Source: Arenibacter certesii DSM 19833 (GTDB taxonomy: Bacteria > Bacteroidota > Bacteroidia > Flavobacteriales > Flavobacteriaceae). From it: a DNA stretch of 64,000 nt. A program made the position numbers and the translations under genes. Positions 19,675 through 29,899 of the stretch are shown piece after piece (within the stretch, counting starts at the first letter, position 1; each line of letters starts with the position of its first letter). Where the stretch lies: NCBI RefSeq assembly GCF_000429545.1, contig NZ_AUCB01000005.1, positions 152,484-216,483 on the forward strand, written 5' to 3'. The notes below the pieces were generated by a model that saw only the letters and a list, made by a program, of their open reading frames with translations, ran no database searches and had not been told where the DNA came from.

Positions 19675-19682
19675 CAAAGATA
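19675..19682 (-). promoter_or_regulatory. Predicted -7 element of mpl
   Basis: The minus strand reads TATCTTTG, matching TAnnTTTG, about 22 bases upstream of the mpl ATG at 19653. No clear -33 element is visible. Confidence 0.4.
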
Positions 19683-19840
19683 ACAATTGAAATAGCCTTA
19701 CACCCGCTTCCATTTAAAATTTTGAATGGTAAAATATATTCCCTAGGAAGAATAAATAATCTGCGAAAACTGTATAATGAAATTCTTTAAGCTTATAAGA
19801 TGTAATAGTAGTAAATTAGAGTTGCTTAAATTGTAGACCC

Positions 19841-20626
19841 ATGGAAATATCATTAAAATACAAAAAGGCACTAATAGGAGGTAGTAGTAAGGGAATTGGA
19901 AAAGCCATTGCCCAGCAGTTAGCCAAAAGTGGAGCTAGTGTCACCATATTGGCTAGGAGCGAAGACAAACTAAAATCAATAATTTCACAACTACCTACGG
20001 ACCAAGGTCAAAACCACCAGTATATAGTGGTGGATTACACGGATCTAGAGCGTTATAAAAAAAACATCCATGCCTATTTTAAGCATAATACAGTAGATAT
20101 TTTGGTAAATAACACCCAAGGTCCTGCAGCAGGTAATGCCTTGGAAAAAGAGGCTACAGATTACCAAGAAGCTTACGACTTACTGTTCAAGACTACAATT
20201 ATAACCACCCAATTAGCCCTTAAAGGAATGATAGAAAATAAATATGGGCGAATTATTAATATTGCTTCGGTATCGGTTAAAGAGCCTATTTCTAATTTGG
20301 TGCTTTCTAATGCCATAAGGGCGGCCGTAGTTTCGTGGGCCAAATCTTTAGCCATAGAAGTTGGGCAGTTTAACATTACTGTCAATAACACGTTAACAGG
20401 TTACTTTAATACAGAACGCCTAAAAAATCTTAATATGGGTAAAGCAAAAGAATTAGGAATCCCTATAGAGGAGCTAGAACAACAAATGAAAACCAATGTC
20501 CCTTTGGGTAGATTTGGCGACCCAAAAGAATATGGATATTTGGTAGCCTACTTGGCCTCTGAGCAGGCCTCTTTTATAACGGGTGCAAATATTCCCATAG
20601 ACGGAGGAATGTTAAAATCTATTTAA
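19841..20626 (+). CDS. SDR-family oxidoreductase of a group lacking the usual YxxxK pair
   Basis: This 261-residue single-domain protein has the dinucleotide-binding motif GGSSKGIG at 13-20, NNTQG (90-94) in place of NNAG, the catalytic-serine region IASVS at 141-145, and the C-terminal FITGANIPIDGG. At the place of the YxxxK motif it reads LSNAIRAAV (155-163), so Tyr and Lys appear replaced by Ser and Arg. A group of FabG-like SDRs shares this pattern, so the substrate and even the chemistry are uncertain. It stands alone between mpl and the macroglobulin gene. The 217 bases after it hold no gene. Confidence 0.85.
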   Translation: MEISLKYKKALIGGSSKGIGKAIAQQLAKSGASVTILARSEDKLKSIISQLPTDQGQNHQYIVVDYTDLERYKKNIHAYFKHNTVDILVNNTQGPAAGNALEKEATDYQEAYDLLFKTTIITTQLALKGMIENKYGRIINIASVSVKEPISNLVLSNAIRAAVVSWAKSLAIEVGQFNITVNNTLTGYFNTERLKNLNMGKAKELGIPIEELEQQMKTNVPLGRFGDPKEYGYLVAYLASEQASFITGANIPIDGGMLKSI

Positions 20627-20843
20627 GGTAGCATTTGCCACTGCCATCAAGAGACCAAAAGAGGGGCTTATTAATCAAAGAGATGCTTCCTCCTAAGGAT
20701 TAAGAATTAATTTTTTGCACTTTCAAGCAACACTGGTATCTTTTTTGCATCTAGCCCTTATATATTACTTTATCAACTTAGATAGAATCTAGATTAATTT
20801 AAAAGGATAGCGTAACTAAAAACTTGCTCACTATTATCATCCT

Positions 20844-23800
20844 ATGAAAAAACTAACAACAATATGCACCATATTACTTTTCGCCCATATGGCACAATCT
20901 CAAGAACCCACATCCAATTATGATGTTTTATGGCAACAAGTAGAAAAATTGGAAAAAGAAACCATGACCAAATCTGCTTTAGAAGTGGTGAATAAAATAT
21001 CAGCAAAAGCAAAAAAAGAAAACCAAAAATCTCAAATTGTTAAATCCTTATTGTACTCTTCCAAATACAGCCTGACTTTGGAGGAAGAGGCACAACTAAA
21101 TATAATTACGGATTTTAAAGTCCAAATAGCAGCAAGCAGTGAGCCAGTAAAAAATATACTTGAAGGATATTTAGCGAACCTTTATTGGCAGTATTTCCAA
21201 CAAAATAGATATCGATTTTATGAACGCACCAAAACAGAAGCAAAAATAGATAGCACCGACTTTAGAACGTGGGACCTTACCACCCTATTTAACGAAATTG
21301 GAAATCATTTTGAGGCATCATTAGAAAATCCATCCTTATTACAAAAGCTACCTGTACAGCAATTCAATGAAATTCTGGAGAAACAAAAGGAATCTGAAAA
21401 ATATAGACCTACTTTATTTGATCTATTGGCGCATAATGCTCTTGATTTCTTTAGCAGATCTGAAAATAGCATAAGCCAACCTGCTGATAAATTTCAATTG
21501 GACAATGCCGATGTTTTATGTGATGCTAAACAGTTTGTTCAACAGGAATTTAATCCAAAAGAAAAAATATCTCCACAGGCCAAAGCATTACAGATATATC
21601 AGCAACTAGTGGCATTCCATTCATCCGACACTTCCATAGAAGCTCTTATAGATGTAGATATAGCGCGATTAAAGTTCATTAGAGAGAATGCTGTATTTCC
21701 AAACATAGAGGACCAATACATAGAGGTACTTCAAAATTCTGCCGAGGCATATAAAGGAGATGAAAACGGAGCGCTTTATCGTTATGAAATTGCTCTCGCC
21801 CTTCACGAAAATGGAAATACCTATCACCCCACCACCAATGTAGCACCTCGTTGGAAACAAAAAGAGGCATTAGAGATAGGTGAATCGGTAATTGCCCAGT
21901 TCCCAAATAGTAAGGCTGCAGAAAAATGTAATGTCTTAAAGTCTCAGATCCTAGCTACAAGCTTACAGCTAACCGCAGAAATGCATATTCCTGTAAATAG
22001 CCCTTCGCGCTTGTTGGTAAATTATAAAAACATATCCCAATTACAATTATCTGCCCACAAGGTTACCATTAAAGAGTTAAAAGCTTTGAACGAACTTTAT
22101 CCTCAGGAGAAGAAATTGGCTTTTATTAAAAAACTTGCAATCGAAAGGCAATGGGAATCATCTTTAACAAATGAAAAGGATTACCAAAATCACAGTACTG
22201 AAATAATTTTACCAGAACTTCCCAACGGGTATTTTGTTCTTCTGGCCATTCCAAAAGGAAGCAACGACAACAACTACTCGTTTAGTCCTATACAAGTTAC
22301 CGATATCGCCCTGGTGGAGTCTACAACCAACGATTTTAACAACTACCAAGTTACAGATCGGAATAATGGATCTCCTATAGCACGGGCCAAAGTGAAATTC
22401 ACCTATCAGTCAAACTACAATAAACCCTTTGTAACAAAAACTATGACCACAGATGATATGGGCATGGTAACTCTTCCGCGCAATTCATCTTATAAAAATA
22501 GTATCAGTGCAGAGGTGACCCACAATGGACAAGTGGCCTATTTTAATGAATTCTACGTTCCTAACAAGTACAATTCGGATCAAAAAGAAACCACTTACCC
22601 TTGCTTTCTTTTAACAGACCGGAGTATCTACAGACCTGGACAAACCTTGTATTTCAAAGGGATTGCTTTGAAAAGATCCGATGATAACTCTGAAATATTA
22701 ACACAGGCCAATATTCGTGTATTACTAAAGGATGTTAACCAACAAGAGGTATCAGCACATGAATTTAAAACCAACGACTATGGATCATTTTCTGGGGAAT
22801 TTATAATTCCTAGTAATGGTCTAACAGGTGAATTTTACTTGGAGGTCTCTTCCACAGAATTCAATATAAAAGGGCATCAAACTATTTCCGTAGAAGAATA
22901 TAAACGCCCCAAATTTGAAACCACATTTGAGCCTATTACAGATACCTATCGACTAAACGACAGTATTAAAGTTACGGGTAAAGCTATGGGATATGCTGGG
23001 AGCAACATCACAAATGCCCAGGTAAAATATACAGTTAAACGGATTGTAAACTTCCCTATTTGGTATGGTCGTCACCTACCAATTTATAGAGGAACACCAC
23101 AAGAAATAGCTCAGGGCAGCACTACAACCGATTATCAGGGGAAATACGTTATAAATTTCAAAGCTATACCCGACCTATCGGTCCCAAAACAAAACATGCC
23201 TATTTTTAATTATGAAGTTACTGCTGATATAACCGACCTTAATGGAGAAACACAAAGTACCACCACCACCGTTAGCGTAGGTTACCATGCTCTTACCGCA
23301 AAGGTAAAAATTGCAGATCTCATCAATAGAAACATTAAAAAACAAGAACTCAATATTACCACCCACAACCTTAATGGACAGTTTATCCCTACCAAGGGCA
23401 CATTAAAAATGTATAAACTTAATGGCCCAGACCATGTGCTACGTGCACGATCTTGGACGGCACCAGACTATAGTGGCTTTAAAGAAGAAACGTTTAAGGA
23501 GCTCTTTCCTCACGAAGCTTTCGGCGATGAAGACGATAGTTCTCAATGGGAAAATGGAGAGTTGGTTTGGGAAGATCACTTTGATACAGAGAAATCGAAG
23601 AAAATTGATTTAGCCCTCAAGAAAAAATGGACCTCAGGAAAATATCGCATAGAACTTTCCACCAAAGATAGGTTTGGTGAAGAGGTAGAGGACATTGCTT
23701 ATACCACCCTATACAGCAACTCCGACAAGACCCTTGCAGACAATCAACTTTTCCAGATAAAGACCGATAAAACATCGTATGCTGTTGGGGATCAGGTAAT

Positions 23801-26800
23801 CCTCAGCATGGGATCAGCGGCCAAAGACCTAACTGTAAGTCTATTTGTAGAAAAAGACCGTAAGATTGTAGCTACCCACAAGATTAAACTCAACAACAAT
23901 ATTAAGACTATAAAACTTCCGGTTACCAAGGAAGATTTAGGAGGTTTTTCCATTACCTACAGCTTTTCTGCCTTTAATTCTTTTCAAAACGGCAATATCA
24001 CCATCCCTGTACCCTTTCCTAATAAAGATCTACAGATTGAAACCGTTAGTTTCCGAGATAAAATTAAACCAGGGACCGATGAAACGTGGTCTTTTAAAGT
24101 AAAAGGATCAAAGGGGAATGGACTAACTGCTGAAATTATGGCTAGTATGTACGATGCTTCCTTAGATGCTTTTAAGCCGCACTCTTGGGATTTTAGCCCG
24201 TATCAGCAAAAAAACTACTACTCCAACTTTTACATGAACCCATCCAAAAGTTTCAGTGTAACCTCCTTTAGTAGTTATGCAGACTACAACCAAAACAATA
24301 ACCATTCTTCACAGCTTTATGACTCCTTTAATTGGTTTGGACTACATTTTGGCTACGGCATAGTGATTAGGGATCGCATGATGATGAAGAGCAGCGCACC
24401 ATTAGCCGTGATGGAAGATGCAACAGAAGCCGAATCATTAAATGAATCAGTGGTAGTAGGATTTGGAAAAGAAATAAGTCAGAATAAGGTTGGGAATATA
24501 TCAGTACCGATTGAGGAGGATAAAAACAAATCTGAATTTGGCGATATCCAGATTCGGAAAAACCTTCAAGAGACCGCTTTCTTCTTTCCTCAACTTTTAA
24601 CAGATAAGGAAGGTAATGTATCTTTTAATTTTACTACTCCAGAAGCGCTTACTCAATGGAAGCTACAATTATTGGCTCATACCAAATCTTTAGAAAGCGC
24701 CACCTCAACCTTTAGCAGCGTCACTCAAAAGGAGTTAATGATTATCCCAAATGCACCGCGATTCTTGCGAGAAGGTGACCAAATCACCTTTAGTAGTAAA
24801 ATTAGCAACTTAACGGACAAAGAATTAGTAGGAAAAGCACATATAGAGTTGATTGATGCTGTAACTGGAAAAGCTATCAGCAAGGAGCTGCTTTTGTCTA
24901 GAACCGCTTCTCCTTCAGATTTAACCACTAAAGAGTTTAACGTAAACGGTAACGGAAATACAGAGGTTTCTTGGACCATAAAAATTCCTGAAGGAGTACA
25001 GGCAGTACAATATAAGGTTATGGCTGTTGCTGGAAACTATAGCGATGGAGAGCAAAACATTCTCCCCGTACTTAGCAATCGCACCTTAGTAACAGAAACA
25101 CTACCTATGTATGTAAACGGTAATCAGACCAAAGATTTTACTTTGGATAAATTAAAGAACGTTAATTCTAGTACTTTAAAGCATCATCAATTGAGTTTAG
25201 AAATAACTTCCAATCCTGCTTGGTATGCTTTACAGGCCCTACCATATCTAATGGAGTACCCATACGATTGCAGCGAACAGATATTCTCTAGATATTATGC
25301 GAATAGCTTGGGTGCCCATATTGCCAATTCTAATCCAAGAATTCAAGAGGTGTTTAAGCAATGGACAAATTCTGATGCTTTATTAAGTAATTTAGAAAAG
25401 AATCAAGAATTAAAATCCATTCTAATTCAAGAAACACCCTGGCTTAGGGATGCTCAGTCTGAAACGGAACAAAAGAAACGTATAGCGCTGCTATTTGACC
25501 TCAACAAATTAAAAAACGACCAGCAAAATAGCTTAAGACAATTGCAACAAAACCAAATGGCCTCTGGGGGCTGGGCTTGGTTTAATGGGGGACGTGAGAA
25601 TAGATTTATCACCCAACATATAATTATTGGTTTTGGGCATCTCAATAAACTTACATCAGCAAATGTTAGAGGGAATGCTTCAGCTTTTGATGGAAACGAC
25701 AACCAAGAGACCCAAGAAATGATTTCTAAGGCTATTACTTATTTGGACGCAGAATTTCTTGCGGAATACGAGAGGATGAAGAAACATGCAACTGACCTTA
25801 GCAAGGATCACCTAAGTGCTACCCAATTGCATTATCTCTATATGCGTAGCTTCTTCCCAGATCATAAAATGAGCAGGAAAGCTTCAGAAATCAAGGAGTA
25901 TTATTTGGATCAGGCACAACAGTACTGGACCAATAAAAGTCTTTATTCCAAGGGGCTGCTATCCCTTGTTTTATATCGTAATAACCATATACCAACCGCT
26001 AAAAAAATTATTTTGGCCTTGGAGGAAAACAGCATTACTAGTGAGGAAATGGGAATGTATTGGAAAGAAAATACCGCTTCATGGCATTGGCACCAAGCAC
26101 CCATAGAAACACAGTCGCTCTTAATAGAAGCCTTTTCTGAAATACACAACGATACGAAAAAGATAGAACTGTTAAAATTATGGTTGTTAAAAGACAAACA
26201 GACCAATCACTGGAAAACAACCAAAGCTACTACCGAGGCTGTTTACGCGCTTCTACTGCAAGGTAGTGATTGGCTTTCCGTTTCTGAGGGTGTAGATATT
26301 CTTATTGGAGGGAAGAAAATAGATCCCGCAAAATTTGAAAATGTAACGGTAGAGGCCGGAACCGGATACTTTAAGACTAGCTGGAGCGGAGCAGAGATAA
26401 CTCATGAAATGGCCAAGGTGCAACTCACCAAAAAATCGGAAGGCAGCGCGTGGGGTTCTTTAACCTGGCAGTATTTTGAGGATCTAGATAAAATAACATC
26501 CGCAGCAACCCCTTTAAAATTAAAGAAAAGGGTTTTCCGTAAAAACAATACTGCCACCGGAGAGGAACTTAGCGAGATTACCAATAAAACCGAATTAAAT
26601 GTAGGGGACCTTGTAAGGGTACGGATTGAATTACGATCGGACAGAGGGATGGAGTTTGTACACATGAAAGATATGAGAGCATCTGGATTGGAACCCACAA
26701 CCGTACTATCTAGCTACAAATGGCAAGATGGACTTGGGTATTATGAAAATGTTAAAGATGCGAGTGTAAATTTCTTTTTTGACTACCTCCCCAAAGGGGT

Positions 26801-26930
26801 TTTCATATTTGAATACGACCTAAGAGTAAACAATGCTGGTGATTTTAGCAATGGCATCACCACTATCCAAAGTATGTATGCTCCTGAATTCAGTAGCCAC
26901 AGCGAAGGGGTTAGGATACAGGTTAATTAA
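20844..26930 (+). CDS. Very large alpha-2-macroglobulin family protein (bacterial MG2/A2M type)
   Basis: The 2028-residue protein begins with a signal peptide (cleavage near MAQSQ, residue 20) and has no lipobox. An N-terminal helical region of about 350 residues precedes the MG domains; the MG2 signature TDRSIYRPGQTLYFKG lies near 590-605. The A2M domain with FFFPQLLTDKEGNVSFNFT is near 1248. A thioester-type motif CSEQ (Cys1476-Gln1479) within YPYDCSEQIFSRYYAN lies in the alpha-barrel. SVVVGFGKE near 1202-1210 resembles the TonB-box and plug start of SusC proteins. Bacterial A2Ms trap proteases in the periplasm or envelope; that role is inferred. It is a single gene with a 217-base upstream gap. 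Confidence 0.9.
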   Translation: MKKLTTICTILLFAHMAQSQEPTSNYDVLWQQVEKLEKETMTKSALEVVNKISAKAKKENQKSQIVKSLLYSSKYSLTLEEEAQLNIITDFKVQIAASSEPVKNILEGYLANLYWQYFQQNRYRFYERTKTEAKIDSTDFRTWDLTTLFNEIGNHFEASLENPSLLQKLPVQQFNEILEKQKESEKYRPTLFDLLAHNALDFFSRSENSISQPADKFQLDNADVLCDAKQFVQQEFNPKEKISPQAKALQIYQQLVAFHSSDTSIEALIDVDIARLKFIRENAVFPNIEDQYIEVLQNSAEAYKGDENGALYRYEIALALHENGNTYHPTTNVAPRWKQKEALEIGESVIAQFPNSKAAEKCNVLKSQILATSLQLTAEMHIPVNSPSRLLVNYKNISQLQLSAHKVTIKELKALNELYPQEKKLAFIKKLAIERQWESSLTNEKDYQNHSTEIILPELPNGYFVLLAIPKGSNDNNYSFSPIQVTDIALVESTTNDFNNYQVTDRNNGSPIARAKVKFTYQSNYNKPFVTKTMTTDDMGMVTLPRNSSYKNSISAEVTHNGQVAYFNEFYVPNKYNSDQKETTYPCFLLTDRSIYRPGQTLYFKGIALKRSDDNSEILTQANIRVLLKDVNQQEVSAHEFKTNDYGSFSGEFIIPSNGLTGEFYLEVSSTEFNIKGHQTISVEEYKRPKFETTFEPITDTYRLNDSIKVTGKAMGYAGSNITNAQVKYTVKRIVNFPIWYGRHLPIYRGTPQEIAQGSTTTDYQGKYVINFKAIPDLSVPKQNMPIFNYEVTADITDLNGETQSTTTTVSVGYHALTAKVKIADLINRNIKKQELNITTHNLNGQFIPTKGTLKMYKLNGPDHVLRARSWTAPDYSGFKEETFKELFPHEAFGDEDDSSQWENGELVWEDHFDTEKSKKIDLALKKKWTSGKYRIELSTKDRFGEEVEDIAYTTLYSNSDKTLADNQLFQIKTDKTSYAVGDQVILSMGSAAKDLTVSLFVEKDRKIVATHKIKLNNNIKTIKLPVTKEDLGGFSITYSFSAFNSFQNGNITIPVPFPNKDLQIETVSFRDKIKPGTDETWSFKVKGSKGNGLTAEIMASMYDASLDAFKPHSWDFSPYQQKNYYSNFYMNPSKSFSVTSFSSYADYNQNNNHSSQLYDSFNWFGLHFGYGIVIRDRMMMKSSAPLAVMEDATEAESLNESVVVGFGKEISQNKVGNISVPIEEDKNKSEFGDIQIRKNLQETAFFFPQLLTDKEGNVSFNFTTPEALTQWKLQLLAHTKSLESATSTFSSVTQKELMIIPNAPRFLREGDQITFSSKISNLTDKELVGKAHIELIDAVTGKAISKELLLSRTASPSDLTTKEFNVNGNGNTEVSWTIKIPEGVQAVQYKVMAVAGNYSDGEQNILPVLSNRTLVTETLPMYVNGNQTKDFTLDKLKNVNSSTLKHHQLSLEITSNPAWYALQALPYLMEYPYDCSEQIFSRYYANSLGAHIANSNPRIQEVFKQWTNSDALLSNLEKNQELKSILIQETPWLRDAQSETEQKKRIALLFDLNKLKNDQQNSLRQLQQNQMASGGWAWFNGGRENRFITQHIIIGFGHLNKLTSANVRGNASAFDGNDNQETQEMISKAITYLDAEFLAEYERMKKHATDLSKDHLSATQLHYLYMRSFFPDHKMSRKASEIKEYYLDQAQQYWTNKSLYSKGLLSLVLYRNNHIPTAKKIILALEENSITSEEMGMYWKENTASWHWHQAPIETQSLLIEAFSEIHNDTKKIELLKLWLLKDKQTNHWKTTKATTEAVYALLLQGSDWLSVSEGVDILIGGKKIDPAKFENVTVEAGTGYFKTSWSGAEITHEMAKVQLTKKSEGSAWGSLTWQYFEDLDKITSAATPLKLKKRVFRKNNTATGEELSEITNKTELNVGDLVRVRIELRSDRGMEFVHMKDMRASGLEPTTVLSSYKWQDGLGYYENVKDASVNFFFDYLPKGVFIFEYDLRVNNAGDFSNGITTIQSMYAPEFSSHSEGVRIQVN

Positions 26931-27008
26931 CAGAAACCCTTACAGTTTTACCTAATGCATTGATTTTTTCTTAACTTATAAGGTATGCAAATACTTAAAC
27001 TAAGTAAT

Positions 27009-27378
27009 ATGAACGCAACATTTTTCATAGGACTAAGAATAGATTTCGGATTATTTCTCATTGGTTTTGGTGCAAACAAATTCCTGCATTTTATGCCAGC
27101 TTGGGAAATGTCTGAGGCCGCCATGAATTACTTTTCTGCGTTGGTGGGTACCAATACAAAAATATAGTTATCATTGCGGCAATTCTTGGTGGCACTTCTC
27201 TATTAATCAACAAATTAGCACCTTTAATGATGTTAATTTTAATGATCAGTAAACGCTATTTTATTCCATGCCTTTTTAGAGCCGGGAGCACTGGGAGGGG
27301 GCATTGGTTCTAATACTATTAAATATGGTTATGCTATATGCATATAAAGCAAGATATAAAGATATTTTGAGGCCTTAA
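27009..27378 (+). pseudogene. DoxX-like small membrane protein gene, broken by frameshifts
   Basis: Frame 1 from ATG 27009 (or 27 bases earlier at 26985) gives LRIDFGLFLIGFGANKFLHF and AAMNYFSALVGTNTK, then a stop at 27165-27167. A second frame continues VIIAAILGGTSLLINKLAPL then MMLILM. A third gives VNAILFHAFLEPGALGGGIG, and a last segment reads MLYAYKARYKDILRP before TAA at 27376-27378. Joined, they form the roughly 120-residue four-helix DoxX-like protein typical of this family of bacteria. At least three indels separate the pieces, which argues for genuine decay and not a single error. Confidence 0.8.
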
Positions 27379-27403
27379 GAAATAGAGTATTTGCTACAAA
27401 CAT

Positions 27404-27437
27404 AAAAAGCAGATAGCTAACGCTACCTGCTTTTTGT
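27404..27437 (-). terminator. Bidirectional hairpin terminator after the DUF4136 gene
   Basis: The arm 27404-27417 pairs with 27422-27435 (AAAAAGCAG...CTGCTTTTT, one mismatch) around TAAC. The A and T tracts on both sides allow it to work in both directions: for the leftward lipoprotein gene ending at 27471 and for the DoxX remnant. Confidence 0.75.
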
Positions 27438-27470
27438 GTTTTAAATCTAATCCATTAGGGATAGATCTAT

Positions 27471-27998
27471 TTATTTCTTTTGTTTAGGCGGATATTTTTC
27501 AAATGCTTTCGCTACCATAGCACTAAGTTTTTCTTCTCGTACTTGGGGAGTACTATTGGCATTAAAAGAGCTAACGGCAATGGCTTGCCAAAAAAGTTCA
27601 TCTTTTTGGCTATCTACGAAATCGAACTGTATCTCCATTTCCATTTTGGCAGCACCAACAGGAATACCCACAGATAATCCACCCCCAACGCTTCTTCCAC
27701 TTCCACCAACCCCTACGCCAACGGTGTTATTTCTAGCTCCTTGATAAGTACGCCCCATAATAGCTACATAAAAATCGGGCTCTTCGGAGAGCAGAAGGCC
27801 CTTTCCCCTCATAGTAGAATCTATGGCTCTCATCAGTCGGCGGGTATCCAGCTCGTTTAGACCTGTTTCCATATCGGGATAATAGTTATAAGTAGCGTAT
27901 GCAGAAAATTCCGTTGTCTGATCGTAATCGTATTGCATCCGAACAACGCCACAAGAGGCTAATAAAACTAGAAACAAAATTGGAAGCACAATTTTCAT
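27471..27998 (-). CDS. DUF4136-family lipoprotein
   Basis: A 175-residue protein with a lipobox LLASC (Cys16), then YDYDQTTEFSAYATYNYYPD, which is the typical DUF4136 start (a strand, then F..Y.T+Y). The centre has a glycine-rich GVGVGGSGRSVGGGLSVG loop and ends with the acidic and lysine-rich tail KYPPKQKK. The family is widespread in Bacteroidota and Proteobacteria, anchored in the envelope, and its function is unknown. It lies 28 bases downstream of the channel gene and may be its operon partner. Confidence 0.85.
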   Translation of the reverse strand: MKIVLPILFLVLLASCGVVRMQYDYDQTTEFSAYATYNYYPDMETGLNELDTRRLMRAIDSTMRGKGLLLSEEPDFYVAIMGRTYQGARNNTVGVGVGGSGRSVGGGLSVGIPVGAAKMEMEIQFDFVDSQKDELFWQAIAVSSFNANSTPQVREEKLSAMVAKAFEKYPPKQKK

Positions 27999-28026
27999 AA
28001 AGGAGATTTTTATAAAAATAGTGAAA

Positions 28027-28746
28027 TTATTCTTCCCCTTTTTCCTTATCTATAGAATTTGTTAAAGCGGAGGAGATGATTCCAGTAGGAATCGCTACAA
28101 TTCCTAAACCGATCATCAATATAACAAAGGTGAACATCCTACCTCCCAATGTTATGGGATACACATCTCCATACCCTACGGTAGTCAAGGTAATTATAGC
28201 CCACCATAAACTATCAAAAATTGAGGCAAAATGCTCTGGCTGAACTTCATTCTCGAAGTAATAGATACCTACGGCGGATAAATAAATTAAGATTAGGGTT
28301 ACAAAAAGAAACAAGGTAATTTCTTCTTTAGCCGTTTTAATTGCGATGGAAAATCGGTTTATAGCCTTATTGTACCGCATTAATTTTAAAATCCTAAACA
28401 ACCTAAGAAAACGGAGTGCTCTTAGGGAACGTAGGTCCATTCCTAAGGCCAAATAAAATGGCAAAATAGCCAGTAGATCTATAATCCCAAAAAAACTAAA
28501 TACGAATTTTAACTTTCGTTCGGAAACATATAATCGAAGTAAGTATTCAACGCTAAAAACCACCACGCAGAAAATTTCGATTCCTCTAAGGATAATTTTG
28601 GTGTCATCACTAATACTAGGGACCGTTTCCATTGTAAAAGCAACAATGGAAATCAATATAAGGGTTTGGATAATTAAGGCGAAATAACGGCTTTCCCGTG
28701 ATTCATTTCCTTCCACCATATCCCTTAAATAATCCCTCATACGCAA
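28027..28746 (-). CDS. Voltage-gated-type potassium channel, six transmembrane segments
   Basis: The 239-residue protein has S1-S4 followed by a pore. S4 carries regularly spaced arginines (RSLRALRFLRLFRILKLMR). The selectivity filter is TTVGYGDVYP in the P-loop, and S6 is GLGIVAIPTGIISSAL. It lacks a cytoplasmic RCK domain. The K+ selectivity follows from the GYG filter; voltage sensing is inferred from S4. Its ATG follows the obgE stop with no spacer (28747/28746), so it is translated from the obgE transcript. Confidence 0.93.
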   Translation of the reverse strand: MRMRDYLRDMVEGNESRESRYFALIIQTLILISIVAFTMETVPSISDDTKIILRGIEIFCVVVFSVEYLLRLYVSERKLKFVFSFFGIIDLLAILPFYLALGMDLRSLRALRFLRLFRILKLMRYNKAINRFSIAIKTAKEEITLFLFVTLILIYLSAVGIYYFENEVQPEHFASIFDSLWWAIITLTTVGYGDVYPITLGGRMFTFVILMIGLGIVAIPTGIISSALTNSIDKEKGEE

Positions 28747-29748
28747 CTAATCATTTAGCATGGCCCAAAGCTTATCCTTAAGTTCCACTAGTCCCAATTG
28801 CGCCACAGAGGATATAAACATATAGGGCACATCTTTAAAATCCTTATGCAACTCCGTCTTCATTTCAGCGATAAGCTCTTCGTCTAACATATCGGATTTT
28901 GAAATAGCCAGGAGTCGTTTTTTATCTAAAAGGTCTGGGTTATACCTTCGTAATTCATCCAAAAGAATTTCGTATTCCTCATTAATATCCTTACTATCTG
29001 CTGGAATTAGGAATAGCAAAGTAGAATTTCGCTCAATATGCCTTAAGAAGTAATGACCAAGTCCTCTACCTTCTGCAGCACCTTCTATAATTCCTGGAAT
29101 ATCAGCAATAACAAAACTTTGAAAATCCCTGTACTCCACAATCCCTAAGTTTGGCTTAAGGGTGGTAAATTCATAATCCGCAATTTTAGGCTTTGCTGAA
29201 GTAAGAACAGACAACAGTGTAGACTTTCCTGCATTTGGGAAACCAACAAGACCCACGTCGGCCAAAACCTTTAATTCGAAGATAAGATCTAACTCCTCTC
29301 CTTCCATTCCTGGCTGAGCATACCTAGGAGTTTGATTCGTAGATGTTTTAAAATGCCAGTTACCACGACCACCCATGCCGCCTTTGGCCAATATTTTTTC
29401 ATCTTGGTCTTCGGTTATCTCAAGAAGCACCTCATGTGTTTCTGCATCTTTTATAACCGTCCCCAAGGGCACTTCTATATACACATCTTCACCATCTGCA
29501 CCAGTACTACGATTCTTACTTCCATGCTCTCCATGACCGGCCCTGAAAGTACGTGTGTACTTAAAGTTTAATAGAGTCCATAGGTTTTTATTGCCACGAA
29601 CGATTATATGTCCACCTCTACCTCCATCGCCCCCATCGGGACCTCCTTTTGTAATAAACTTTTCCCTATGCAAGTGTACCGATCCTTTTCCTCCTTTTCC
29701 GGATTCCAAGTGTACTTTTACATAATCAACAAAATTTCCTTCAGTCAT
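28747..29748 (-). CDS. obgE: Obg-family GTPase (ObgE/CgtA), ribosome assembly
   Basis: A 333-residue protein with the glycine-rich Obg fold at 1-160 ([26 protein letters not shown]), then the G domain: G1 GFPNAGKST at 169-177, G3 [16 protein letters not shown], and a G4-like SKSD. It lacks the C-terminal OCT domain, as usual in this phylum. Obg GTPases act in 50S subunit maturation and stress control. The gene starts a leftward operon with the potassium channel and perhaps the DUF4136 lipoprotein. The 151 bases separating it from hpt-adk hold no gene. Confidence 0.95.
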   Translation of the reverse strand: MTEGNFVDYVKVHLESGKGGKGSVHLHREKFITKGGPDGGDGGRGGHIIVRGNKNLWTLLNFKYTRTFRAGHGEHGSKNRSTGADGEDVYIEVPLGTVIKDAETHEVLLEITEDQDEKILAKGGMGGRGNWHFKTSTNQTPRYAQPGMEGEELDLIFELKVLADVGLVGFPNAGKSTLLSVLTSAKPKIADYEFTTLKPNLGIVEYRDFQSFVIADIPGIIEGAAEGRGLGHYFLRHIERNSTLLFLIPADSKDINEEYEILLDELRRYNPDLLDKKRLLAISKSDMLDEELIAEMKTELHKDFKDVPYMFISSVAQLGLVELKDKLWAMLND

Positions 29749-29899
29749 CTATTTAGTTTAATATTCTAATATCCATCGGCTAAAAGCGTGATACTAATTT
29801 TACAGACACCCTAGCTTAAGGTGGTCCAGCAAAATTGGTTAGCCTCCGTTAACTATATCCATCATGACTACCCCAAGTGAGACGTACCGATTTTATGCT

